The translations under genes were made by a program, and so were the position numbers. Under the pieces are notes generated by a model that saw only the letters and a list, made by a program, of their open reading frames with translations, did not search any database and was not told the origin of the DNA. A stretch of DNA of 64,000 nucleotides from Piscinibacter gummiphilus (GTDB taxonomy: Bacteria > Pseudomonadota > Gammaproteobacteria > Burkholderiales > Burkholderiaceae_C): contig NZ_CP015118.1 of assembly GCF_002116905.1 (NCBI RefSeq), positions 2,356,001 through 2,420,000 of the forward strand. Direction: 5' to 3'. Below, piece after piece: positions 8,113-18,004 of this stretch (its first letter is position 1; each line of letters opens with the position of its first letter).

Positions 8113-9141
8113 ATGAAAACTGCCGCCGTTACCCGCCGCGCCGCCCTGGCCGCCGTCGCCTCCTCGCTGCTGATCGGTGCCGCGCCGGCCGCCCTGGCCG
8201 CCGGCCCCACGCTGCTGAACGTCAGCTACGACGTGGCCCGCGAGTTCTACAAGAACTACAACCCGGTGTTCATCGCCTACTGGAAGAAGACCTCCGGCGA
8301 GGACATCACGATCAACCAGTCCCACGGCGGCTCCAGCAAGCAGGCCCGCAGCGTGGCCGACGGCCTCGAGGCCGACGTGATCACGATGAACCAGGCCAAC
8401 GACATCGACTTCCTGCACACGCAGGGCAACCTCGTGCCGGCCGACTGGGCCAAGCGCCTGCCGAACAACAGTGCGCCCAGCACGTCGACCTCGGTCATCC
8501 TGGTCCGCAAGGGCAACCCGAAGGGCATCAAGGAATGGGCCGACCTCGGCAAGCCGGGCGTGTCGGTCGTGATCCCGAACCCCAAGGTCACCGGCAACGG
8601 CCGCTACACCTACCTCGCGGCCTGGGGCTCCGTGATCAAGAGCGGCGGTGATGCCGCGAAGGCCAAGGACACCGTGACGAAGATCTTCGCGAACGTGCCG
8701 GTGTTCGACGGCGGCGGCCGCGCCGCCACCACCACGTTCGCCCAGCGCAACATCGGCGACGCGCTCGCCACGTTCGAGAGCGAAGTGCCCCTGATCCTGC
8801 GCGAGTTCGGCGGCGACTTCGACGTCGTCTACCCGAGCACCAGCATCCTGGCCGAGAACCCGGTGTCGGTGATCGACAAGGTGGTGGACCGCAAGGGCAC
8901 CCGCAAGCAGGCCGAGGCCTACCTGAAGTACCTGTGGTCCGACGAAGGCCAGGAGATCGTCGCGCAGCACAACCTGCGCCCGCGTTCGGAGAAGGTGCTC
9001 GCCAAGTACGCGAAGCAGTTCCCGAAGATCAACCTGTTCACGGTCGACGAGGTGTTCGGCGGCTGGACCAAGGCCCAGAAGGACCACTTCGACGACGGCG
9101 GCACCTACGACCAGGTGATCGCGGCCGCGAAGAAGCGCTGA
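8113..9141 (+). CDS. sbp: Sulfate ABC transporter, periplasmic sulfate-binding protein (second copy)
   Basis: A 342-residue paralogue of the protein at 4948, with a Tat-compatible signal (TRRAALAAVASSLLIGAAPAA) and the same core segments LLNVSYDVAREFYKNYN, INQSHGGSSKQARSVADG and FGGWTKAQKDHFDDGG. I use the ATG at 8113; a TTG two codons upstream adds nothing. It is the first gene of a probable operon with cysT, cysW and cysA (61-bp, 4-bp and overlapping junctions). Together these import sulfate. Having two binding proteins for one permease suggests different affinities or different expression conditions. Confidence 0.93.
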   Translation: MKTAAVTRRAALAAVASSLLIGAAPAALAAGPTLLNVSYDVAREFYKNYNPVFIAYWKKTSGEDITINQSHGGSSKQARSVADGLEADVITMNQANDIDFLHTQGNLVPADWAKRLPNNSAPSTSTSVILVRKGNPKGIKEWADLGKPGVSVVIPNPKVTGNGRYTYLAAWGSVIKSGGDAAKAKDTVTKIFANVPVFDGGGRAATTTFAQRNIGDALATFESEVPLILREFGGDFDVVYPSTSILAENPVSVIDKVVDRKGTRKQAEAYLKYLWSDEGQEIVAQHNLRPRSEKVLAKYAKQFPKINLFTVDEVFGGWTKAQKDHFDDGGTYDQVIAAAKKR

Positions 9142-9202
9142 CCTCCGCCTCCCGGGCCGCCCGCGGCCCGGGATTCCCTCCCGCTCGCGGACCCTTCCTC
9201 CC

Positions 9203-10045
9203 ATGTTCCTCTCCCGCACGCTCCTGAAGCGGCACAGCGTGCTCCCGGGCTTCGACCTGGCGCTCGGCTTCACGGTGTTCTACCTGTGTGTCATCGTGCT
9301 GATCCCGCTGTCGGCCGCGTTCCTGAAGACGTTCACGCTCACCTGGCCGCAGTTCTGGGACACGGTCACGTCGCCCCGCGTGATGGCGTCGTACCGGCTC
9401 ACCTTCGGCGCCTCGTTCGCCGCCGCCGTGATGAACGGCTTCTTCGGCCTGATCATCGCGTGGGTGCTCGTGCGCTACGAGTTCTTCGGCAAGCGTTTCG
9501 TCGACGCGCTCGTGGACCTGCCGTTCGCGCTGCCCACGGCTGTCGCCGGCATCGCGCTCACCGCGCTCTACGCGGCCAACGGCTGGATCGGGCAGTTCCT
9601 CGCGCCGCTCGGCATCAAGGTGTCGTACACGCCCGTCGGCGTGTTCGTGGCGCTGACCTTCATCGGCCTGCCGTTCGTCGTGCGCACGCTGCAACCGGTG
9701 CTGGAAGACCTGCAGAAGGAACTCGAGGAGGCCGCGGCCACGCTCGGCGCTTCCCGCTGGCAGACCTTCACCCGCGTGCTGTTCCCGATCATGATGCCGG
9801 CGCTGCTGACCGGCTTCGCGCTGGCCTTCGCCCGCGCGCTCGGCGAGTACGGCTCGGTGATCTTCATCGCCGGCAACATGCCGATGGTGTCCGAGATCAC
9901 GCCGCTGCTGATCATCACGAAGCTCGAGCAGTACGACTACGCGGGCGCCACCGCCATCGCCGTGGTGCTGCTGGTGGTGTCGTTCGTGATGCTGCTGGCC
10001 ATCAACCTGATCCAGGCCTGGGCGCGCAAGCGCCAGGGGGGCTGA
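9203..10045 (+). CDS. cysT: Sulfate ABC transporter, permease CysT
   Basis: A 280-residue inner-membrane permease with about six hydrophobic segments. It has the CysT-type opening LPGFDLALGFTVFYLCVIVL, the segment DLPFALPTAVAGIALTALY and the EAA loop EEAAATLGASRWQTFTRVLFP. It forms the heterodimeric channel with CysW. It lies 61 bp after the binding protein gene and 4 bp before cysW. Confidence 0.94.
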   Translation: MFLSRTLLKRHSVLPGFDLALGFTVFYLCVIVLIPLSAAFLKTFTLTWPQFWDTVTSPRVMASYRLTFGASFAAAVMNGFFGLIIAWVLVRYEFFGKRFVDALVDLPFALPTAVAGIALTALYAANGWIGQFLAPLGIKVSYTPVGVFVALTFIGLPFVVRTLQPVLEDLQKELEEAAATLGASRWQTFTRVLFPIMMPALLTGFALAFARALGEYGSVIFIAGNMPMVSEITPLLIITKLEQYDYAGATAIAVVLLVVSFVMLLAINLIQAWARKRQGG

Positions 10046-10049
10046 TCCC

Positions 10050-10973
10050 ATGACTGCATTGAATTCCTCCACCGCCCCGGTGCCCACCACCACCCCGGGC
10101 GGCCAGGTGCGCCGCTCCGCGCTCGCCGCCACCGCCGAACCCGTCTGGGTGCGCTGGGGGCTGATCGCCGTCGCGCTCGTGTTCCTGACGCTGTTCCTGT
10201 TCGTGCCGCTCGTCGCGGTGTTCGTCGAGGCCCTGAAGAAGGGCTGGGACGTGTACCTCGCGGCCATCGTCGAACCGGACGCGTGGCACGCCATCAAGCT
10301 GACGCTGATCGCCGCCGCCATCTCGGTGCCGCTGAACCTCGTGTTCGGCCTGGCCGCCGCTTGGGCCATCGCGAAGTTCGACTTCCGCGGGAAGAACGTG
10401 CTGCTCACGCTGATCGACCTGCCGTTCTCGGTGTCGCCGGTGATCGTGGGCCTGATCTACATGCTCGTGTTCGGCCTGCAGGGCTGGTTCGGCGAGTGGC
10501 TGCGCGACCACGACCTGAAGATCGTGTTCGCGGTGCCGGGCATCGTGCTGGCCACCGTGTTCGTCACGTTCCCGTTCATCGCCCGCGAACTGATCCCGCT
10601 GATGCAGGCCCAGGGCCAGGAGCAGGAGGAGGCCGCGCGTGTGCTCGGCGCCTCGGGCTGGCAGATGTTCTGGCGTGTCACGCTGCCCAACGTCAAGTGG
10701 GCACTGTTGTACGGCGTGATCCTCTGCAACGCCCGCGCGATGGGCGAGTTCGGCGCGGTGTCGGTCGTCTCCGGCCACATCCGCGGGCAGACCAACACGA
10801 TGCCGCTGCACATCGAGATCCTCTACAACGAATACCAGTTCGCGGCGGCGTTCGCGGTGGCCTCGCTGCTGGCCGGCCTCGCCCTCGTCACCATGGCGCT
10901 GAAGTACATCGTCGAGCGCCGCGTCCGGAACGAAGTGCGCCTCGCGAGCGAGAACCAAGGAAACCACTCATGA
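10050..10973 (+). CDS. cysW: Sulfate ABC transporter, permease CysW
   Basis: The second channel subunit, 307 residues. A hydrophilic N-terminal tail of about 30 residues precedes the first membrane segment (IAVALVFLTLFLFVPLVAVF). The segment DLPFSVSPVIVGLIYMLVFG and the EAA loop EEAARVLGASGWQMFWRVTLP identify CysW. The stop codon overlaps the cysA start (ATGA), indicating translational coupling. Confidence 0.94.
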   Translation: MTALNSSTAPVPTTTPGGQVRRSALAATAEPVWVRWGLIAVALVFLTLFLFVPLVAVFVEALKKGWDVYLAAIVEPDAWHAIKLTLIAAAISVPLNLVFGLAAAWAIAKFDFRGKNVLLTLIDLPFSVSPVIVGLIYMLVFGLQGWFGEWLRDHDLKIVFAVPGIVLATVFVTFPFIARELIPLMQAQGQEQEEAARVLGASGWQMFWRVTLPNVKWALLYGVILCNARAMGEFGAVSVVSGHIRGQTNTMPLHIEILYNEYQFAAAFAVASLLAGLALVTMALKYIVERRVRNEVRLASENQGNHS

Positions 10974-12043
10974 GCATCCAGATCCGCAACCTCAACAAGC
11001 GCTTCGGGGCCACGGTCGTCTGCGACAACCTGAACCTCGACATCCCGTCGGGTGAACTCGTCGCGCTGCTGGGCCCGTCGGGCTCGGGCAAGACCTCGCT
11101 GCTGCGCATCATCGCGGGCCTCGAGCGTCCGGACTCGGGTTCGGTGCTGTTCCACGGCGCCGACACCACGCACGACGACGTGCGCGACCGCAACGTCGGC
11201 TTCGTGTTCCAGCACTACGCGCTCTTCGCGCACATGAGCATCTTCGAGAACGTCGCGTTCGGCCTGCGCGTGCGGCCGAAGGCCACGCGTCCGAGCGAGG
11301 CGAAGATCCGCGAGAAGGTGATGGACCTGCTCAAGCTCGTGCAGCTCGACTGGATCGCCGACCGCTTCCCGCACCAGCTCTCCGGCGGGCAACGCCAGCG
11401 CATCGCGCTCGCGCGGGCGCTCGCGGTGGAGCCGAAGGTGCTGCTGCTCGACGAGCCGTTCGGTGCGCTCGACGCGAAGGTGCGCAAGGAACTGCGCCGC
11501 TGGCTGCGCCGCCTGCACGACGAGGTGCATGTCACCAGCGTGTTCGTGACCCACGACCAGGACGAGGCCATGGAAGTGGCCGACCGCGTGGTGGTGATGA
11601 ACAAGGGCCGCATCGAGCAGGACGGCACGCCGGACGAGGTGTACGACCGTCCGGCCACGCCGTTCGTGCTGCAGTTCCTCGGCGACGTGAACCTGTTCCA
11701 CGGCCGCTTCGGGCACGCCCCGGGCGGCTCGGTGGAGCCGGGCGACGTGAGCTACGTGCGCCCGCACGAGCTCGAGATCCTCGCCGCGCCGCAGGACGGC
11801 GCGCTGCCGGTCACGCTGTCGCAGGCGCTCACGGTGGGCCCGCAGACCCGCATCGAGTTCAAGCGGGTGGACGACGGCAGCTACGTCGACGTCGAGATGC
11901 CGCGCAGCGAGTACAACGCGTTGCGCGACCGCCTGAACCTCGTCACCGGCAGCCAGGTGCACCTGCTGCCGCGCCGTGTCACGCGGTTCGCGGCGGGGCA
12001 GAACCCGGTGGTGGAGCAGGTGGATCCGGCGGCGTTGATCTGA
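10970..12043 (+). CDS. cysA: Sulfate ABC transporter, ATP-binding protein CysA
   Basis: A 357-residue ATPase energising CysTW. It shows Walker A GPSGSGKTS, Q-loop FVFQHYALF, signature LSGGQRQRIALARAL, Walker B LLLDEPFGALD and H-loop FVTHDQDEA in its first 240 residues. A TOBE-like C-terminal domain of about 110 residues follows, typical of sulfate/molybdate importers. The ATG at 10970 overlaps the cysW stop and gives the standard MSIQIRNLNKRFG start. Two hairpins follow the stop codon. Confidence 0.95.
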   Translation: MSIQIRNLNKRFGATVVCDNLNLDIPSGELVALLGPSGSGKTSLLRIIAGLERPDSGSVLFHGADTTHDDVRDRNVGFVFQHYALFAHMSIFENVAFGLRVRPKATRPSEAKIREKVMDLLKLVQLDWIADRFPHQLSGGQRQRIALARALAVEPKVLLLDEPFGALDAKVRKELRRWLRRLHDEVHVTSVFVTHDQDEAMEVADRVVVMNKGRIEQDGTPDEVYDRPATPFVLQFLGDVNLFHGRFGHAPGGSVEPGDVSYVRPHELEILAAPQDGALPVTLSQALTVGPQTRIEFKRVDDGSYVDVEMPRSEYNALRDRLNLVTGSQVHLLPRRVTRFAAGQNPVVEQVDPAALI

Positions 12044-12050
12044 CATGCCG

Positions 12051-12071
12051 GGCCCGCTTCGGCGGGCCTTT
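12051..12071 (+). terminator. Terminator after cysA
   Basis: Arms GGCCCGC (12051-12057) and GCGGGCC (12062-12068) close a TTCG tetraloop, followed by TTT. This is a compact, stable hairpin 7 bp after the cysA stop. Confidence 0.75.
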
Positions 12072-12081
12072 GCTGGAACGA

Positions 12082-12109
12082 ACAAAGGCGGCCCGCGGGC
12101 CGCCTTTGT
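12082..12109. terminator. Bidirectional terminator between cysA and the CysB-family gene
   Basis: A perfect 28-bp palindrome (arms 12082-12095 and 12096-12109) beginning ACAAAGGC and ending GCCTTTGT, between two convergent genes. AAA and TTT flanks make it usable from either strand. Confidence 0.75.
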
Positions 12110-12127
12110 CGTTGGTGGAACGGACGA

Positions 12128-13072
12128 TCAGAGCTCGATGCGCTCGCCCGGCCGCGTGGCCATGGCCTTCTGCACCACGTCGTGCGTCAGCGTCGAGGCG
12201 AAGGTCTCGATGAAGTCGTACACGTAGCTGCGCAGGAAGCTGCCGCGACGCACCGCGAGCTTCGTGAGGTTGATCGAGAACAGGTGGCCGGCGTCGATGG
12301 CGCGCAGGGAGCGGTCGCGCTCCTCGTCGAAGGCGATGGAGGCGACGATGCCCACGCCCAGGCCCAGCTCGACGTAGGTCTTGATGACGTCGGCGTCCAT
12401 CGCGGTCAGCACGAGGTCGAGCGACAGGCCGGCGGCCTCGAAGGCCTCGTCGATGTGCATGCGGCCCGTGTAGCCGGCGTTGTACGTGATGATGGGGAAC
12501 GACGCGAGGCGCTCGAGCGTGAGCGGCTGGCCGTCGAGCAGCGGGTGGTCGGGCGGCACGATCACGCTGTGCGTCCAGCGGTAGCAGGGCAGGGCGACCA
12601 GGTTGTCGAACTTGTTCAGCGCCTCGGTGGCGATGCCGATGTCGGCCTCGCCGGAGATGAGCATCTCGGCCACCTGCTCGGGCGAGCCCTGGTGCAGGTT
12701 CAGCGTGACGTTGGGGTAGCGCTGGCGGAAGTCGCGCACGGCGCCCGGCAGCGCGTAGCGTGCCTGCGAGTGCGTGGCGGCGATCGAGAGCCGCCCGTTG
12801 GCCTGCTTCGTGAACTCCTCGCCGGCGCGACGCAGGTTGTCGGCGTCGTTGAGCATGTTCTCGACGATGGGCACGATCAGCGTGCCCACCTCGGTGAGCG
12901 ACGTGAGGCGCTTGCCCGCGCGCACGAACAGGTCGACGCCGAGCTCTTCCTCGAGCTCGCGGATCTGCCGGCTCACGCCGGGTTGCGAGGTGTGCAGCAC
13001 CTTGGCGACTTCGGTGAGGTTGAAGCCGCAGCGGACCGCTTCACGGACCGAGCGCAGTTGTTGGAAGTTCAT
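12128..13072 (-). CDS. cysB: CysB-family LysR-type transcriptional regulator
   Basis: A 314-residue LysR regulator with a CysB-type N-terminus (MNFQQLRSVREAVRCGFNLT). The helix-turn-helix is around residues 18-40, including VLHTSQPGVSRQIRELEEEL. The effector-binding domain has CysB-like segments LSIAATHSQARYALP, HQGSPEQVAEMLISGEADIG and GLGVGIVAS. Such proteins activate sulfate and sulfonate assimilation genes when sulfur is limiting, sensing acetylserine derivatives or sulfate. Its position, convergent with sbp-cysTWA, supports that role. It could instead be the Cbl paralogue; the two cannot be separated here. Confidence 0.9.
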   Translation of the reverse strand: MNFQQLRSVREAVRCGFNLTEVAKVLHTSQPGVSRQIRELEEELGVDLFVRAGKRLTSLTEVGTLIVPIVENMLNDADNLRRAGEEFTKQANGRLSIAATHSQARYALPGAVRDFRQRYPNVTLNLHQGSPEQVAEMLISGEADIGIATEALNKFDNLVALPCYRWTHSVIVPPDHPLLDGQPLTLERLASFPIITYNAGYTGRMHIDEAFEAAGLSLDLVLTAMDADVIKTYVELGLGVGIVASIAFDEERDRSLRAIDAGHLFSINLTKLAVRRGSFLRSYVYDFIETFASTLTHDVVQKAMATRPGERIEL

Positions 13073-13091
13073 GGGTCGGGACCAGGCGATG

Positions 13092-13115
13092 AAAAACGGG
13101 CCGATTGCCGGCCCG
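13092..13115 (-). terminator. Terminator after the peroxiredoxin gene
   Basis: On the minus strand, arms CGGGCCG and CGGCCCG flank a 5-nt loop and are followed by a run of five T residues. It lies between the peroxiredoxin stop and the cysB start, so it partly insulates the regulator gene. Confidence 0.7.
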
Positions 13116-13157
13116 GAAAAGAGCAGGAGCGGGGCGTACTTGGCGCCCCGTGATGGT

Positions 13158-13799
13158 TTACTTGTTGGGCTGGGGCGTGAGGCGCAGGTACGGCGTGACG
13201 GCCGTGTAGCCCTTCGGGAACTTCTGCTTGATGACCTCGGGGTCCTGGATCGACGGGACGATGACCACGTCGTCGCCGTCCTTCCAGTTGCCGGGCGTGG
13301 CGACGCTGTGCGAATCGGTGAGCTGCAGCGAGTCGATCACGCGCAGGATCTCGTCGAAGTTGCGGCCGGTGCTGGCCGGGTACGTGATGATCAGGCGCAC
13401 CTTCTTGTTCGGGTCGATCACGAACAGCGAGCGCACGGTGGCCGTGGTGCTGGCGTTCGGGTGGATCAGGTCGTACAGCTCGGCGACCTTGCGGTCGGCG
13501 TCGGCCAGGATCGGGAAGCCCACGACGGTCTTCTGCGTGGTGTTGATGTCCTCGATCCACTTCACATGGGACTCGAGCGGGTCGACCGACAGCGCGATGG
13601 CCTTGACGTTGCGCTTTGCGAACTCGTCCTTGAGCTTGGCGGTCAGGCCCAGCTCGGTGGTGCACACCGGCGTGAAGTCTGCCGGGTGGGAGAACAGCAC
13701 GCCCCAGCTGCTGCCGAGCCAGTCGTGGAAACGGATCTCGCCGGCGCTGGATTGCTGGGTGAAATCGGGGGCGGTGTCGCCGAGTCGCAGGCTGGCCAT
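13158..13799 (-). CDS. 1-Cys peroxiredoxin (Prx6/LsfA type)
   Basis: A 213-residue thiol peroxidase that reduces hydrogen peroxide and organic hydroperoxides. The peroxidatic Cys lies in HPADFTPVCTTELG (P-x3-T-x2-C) around residue 46. The C-terminal segment typical of the Prx6 branch (DWKDGD-like region, YLRLTPQPNK end) is present, and there is no second conserved Cys of the 2-Cys type. The start at 13799 gives MASLRLGDTAPDF, the standard N-terminus; the frame is open further upstream without similarity. LsfA-type enzymes in pseudomonads are sulfate-starvation induced, which fits the neighbouring cys genes, but regulation is not visible here. Confidence 0.93.
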   Translation of the reverse strand: MASLRLGDTAPDFTQQSSAGEIRFHDWLGSSWGVLFSHPADFTPVCTTELGLTAKLKDEFAKRNVKAIALSVDPLESHVKWIEDINTTQKTVVGFPILADADRKVAELYDLIHPNASTTATVRSLFVIDPNKKVRLIITYPASTGRNFDEILRVIDSLQLTDSHSVATPGNWKDGDDVVIVPSIQDPEVIKQKFPKGYTAVTPYLRLTPQPNK

Positions 13800-13919
13800 C
13801 AGAAGGTTCCTTTTTGCTGTTGGTTTCCGAACAGGTGCCAGTATCCCGATGAGGGCATGGTGAAGGAACAACTGAATGATGCTTTTCTTATGCGTTTTTC
13901 ATACATGGACCCCCAAAGC

Positions 13920-13945
13920 AGAAGGAGGCCCGCAGGCCTCCTTCT
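13920..13945 (-). terminator. Terminator after hppA
   Basis: Perfect 11-bp arms, AGAAGGAGGCC (13920-13930) and GGCCTCCTTCT (13935-13945), around a 4-nt loop, just downstream of the hppA stop. On the minus strand they are followed by GCTTTGGG. Confidence 0.65.
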
Positions 13946-13966
13946 GACTCGGCGCGGCGGGCCGGG

Positions 13967-16122
<2,156 letters not shown>

Positions 16123-16339
16123 CGGGGACTCCTTCTTCGTCTGGGTGGACTAGTGAAACGGAACCGGAATGCCTTGCAGCCCCTGGTACCAGCACGGGGC
16201 GTGTTGCGGGGCATGCTACGGGATGCACGCCCGGAAGTCCTCATGGTGTTTTCCAGCGGTAAGGGCACTGTCAGGGAACGACCCGCCGGGGCGGATAAAA
16301 TCCGGGTTTCCCCGCGCCTTACAACGAGACGACCACACC

Positions 16340-16879
16340 ATGAGCCTGGACAAAGTGACCCCCGGGGCCAAAGCGCCCGACCAGTTCAACGTCATCATCG
16401 AGATCCCGATGAACGCCGACCCCGTCAAGTACGAGGTGGACAAGGAGAGCGGGGCCCTGTTCGTGGACCGCTTCATGAGCACCGCGATGCACTACCCGTG
16501 CAACTACGGCTACATCCCCCAGACGCTGTCGGATGACGGGGACCCGGTCGACGTGCTCGTGATCACGCCGTTCCCGCTGTTCCCGGGCGTCGTGGTGCCG
16601 TGCCGTCCCATCGGCATCCTGAAGATGGAAGACGAGGCCGGCGGCGACGCCAAGCTGCTCGCCGTGCCCATCGACAAGATCCTGCCGATCTACACGCACT
16701 GGCAGAAGCCGGAAGACATGAACCCGCTGCGCCTGAAGACGATCCAGCACTTCTTCGAGCACTACAAGGACCTGGAACCCGGCAAGTGGGTCAAGGTCAC
16801 GGGCTGGGACGGCCCGGACGCCGCGAAGAAGGAAGTCAGCGACGGCATCGCGGCCTACGCGAAGTCGCAGAAGGCCTGA
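16340..16879 (+). CDS. ppa: Inorganic pyrophosphatase (soluble, family I)
   Basis: A 179-residue cytoplasmic enzyme that hydrolyses pyrophosphate to drive biosynthetic reactions forward. It contains the family I signature DDGDPVDVLV (D-x-D-P-x-D) around residue 68 and FVDRFMSTAMHYPCNYGYIP upstream of it. The ATG at 16340 gives the usual length; earlier in-frame sequence lacks similarity. It is divergent from hppA, with 217 bp between start codons, pairing soluble and membrane pyrophosphatases at one locus. Confidence 0.96.
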   Translation: MSLDKVTPGAKAPDQFNVIIEIPMNADPVKYEVDKESGALFVDRFMSTAMHYPCNYGYIPQTLSDDGDPVDVLVITPFPLFPGVVVPCRPIGILKMEDEAGGDAKLLAVPIDKILPIYTHWQKPEDMNPLRLKTIQHFFEHYKDLEPGKWVKVTGWDGPDAAKKEVSDGIAAYAKSQKA

Positions 16880-16900
16880 CGCGCCGCGTCGACTTCCCGA

Positions 16901-16927
16901 AAAGCCGCGGCGTGCCGCGGCTTTTTT
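16901..16927. terminator. Terminator after ppa
   Basis: Arms AGCCGCGG (16903-16910) and CCGCGGCT (16915-16922) with a 4-nt loop, preceded by AAA and followed by TTTTT. It can serve ppa and the convergent SRPBCC gene. Confidence 0.85.
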
Positions 16928-16933
16928 CATGGG

Positions 16934-17893
16934 CTAGCCGTTGTGCTCCCGCTGCCGGTACATCGCCTCGATGGCGGCGTGGCGGGTCCAGAACGCTTCG
17001 GGCTCGTGGCCCTGCAGCCGGTCCTGCAGGGTGTCGACGTGCGTGTGCCAGCCGCCGGTGACGCTGCGGCGCTCCTCGTCGTCGGCGAGCTTCGCGTGCG
17101 TGAGCACGAGGCGCACGAGGGTGCCCTGGGGAATCAGCTCGAAGCTCACCTCGGACGCCTGCGCCCCGAGCCCCCAGGTGAAACCGAGGCGCCGCGGCGG
17201 ATCGAGCTGGGTGACCACGCCGCGCAGCACGTGGCCGTGTTCCATGCCCTTGTACCGCTCGGGAATCGGGGCGGTCTTCGCAGACAGGTCGGCGTGGCGG
17301 AACTGCAGCTCCACCGCGCCGCCGAGGCGCGTTTCCATCGGGCCGCCGGCCAGCCACAGCGCCCGCTTGTCGGGGTCGACGAGGAATTCCCACACCCGCT
17401 CGATGGGGCCGGGCAGCAGCCGCTCCATGCGCACGGCGTCGTTCCCGAACGGGTGCAGGCAGCCGTCGGACGGGTGCAGCTCGCGGTCGAGCGTGCCCAT
17501 CATGAAGCGCCAGCCGGCCTCGGTCCGGTCGGCGTAGTCGGCCCATTCCGGGGCCAGTTCGTGGGCGAGGGTGAGGTCGCAGCCGGTGGCGTCGCCCGCC
17601 AGCGCCACGGTGACCCGCGAGGTGCTTTCGCCCGCGATGCCCCACGTGAACACGAGGCGGTTCGGCCGGTCGATCTCGAGGTATTCGCCGACGTGATCCA
17701 CCCGTTGCCCGTGGCGATCGACCACGAACGAGAAGCGCCCGCCGACCTTCGGGTCGAGCGACAGCCGCACGACGCGCTCCTCGCGCACGGTGGGGCCGAA
17801 CATCCAGCGGCCGATGAGCGCGGCGTCGAGCCAGCTGTCGAACACGCGCTCGGCGGGCACGTCGAAGTGGTGCGTGACGGTGAGGGGGGGCAT
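16934..17893 (-). CDS. Two-domain SRPBCC (AHSA1-like) protein
   Basis: About 319 residues containing two consecutive AHSA1/SRPBCC lipid-binding-type domains. The first runs from LTVTHHFDVPAERVFDSWLD to about residue 140. The second begins near MERLLPGPIERVWEFLVDPD and includes GMEHGHVLRGVVTQLDPPRR. Each has the typical pattern of an N-terminal strand, a Val-Trp or Val-Phe helix and a GG(R/A)(F/V) strand. Such proteins bind hydrophobic ligands or act as stress-related factors; no function can be assigned. ATG 17893 is used; an alternative ATG four codons upstream (17905) is possible and neither has a clear ribosome site. The gene is divergent from the M16 peptidase gene. Confidence 0.8.
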   Translation of the reverse strand: MPPLTVTHHFDVPAERVFDSWLDAALIGRWMFGPTVREERVVRLSLDPKVGGRFSFVVDRHGQRVDHVGEYLEIDRPNRLVFTWGIAGESTSRVTVALAGDATGCDLTLAHELAPEWADYADRTEAGWRFMMGTLDRELHPSDGCLHPFGNDAVRMERLLPGPIERVWEFLVDPDKRALWLAGGPMETRLGGAVELQFRHADLSAKTAPIPERYKGMEHGHVLRGVVTQLDPPRRLGFTWGLGAQASEVSFELIPQGTLVRLVLTHAKLADDEERRSVTGGWHTHVDTLQDRLQGHEPEAFWTRHAAIEAMYRQREHNG

Positions 17894-18004
17894 GGGGCGG
17901 AGCATAGGGTGCGGGCTGCGACTGTCAAGAAGTGTCAAGACTGGAACCCGGGCCATCCGGAGGGCTCTACACTGGCCGTCCCTCGTCGGAGTGTTCTCTT
18001 GCCC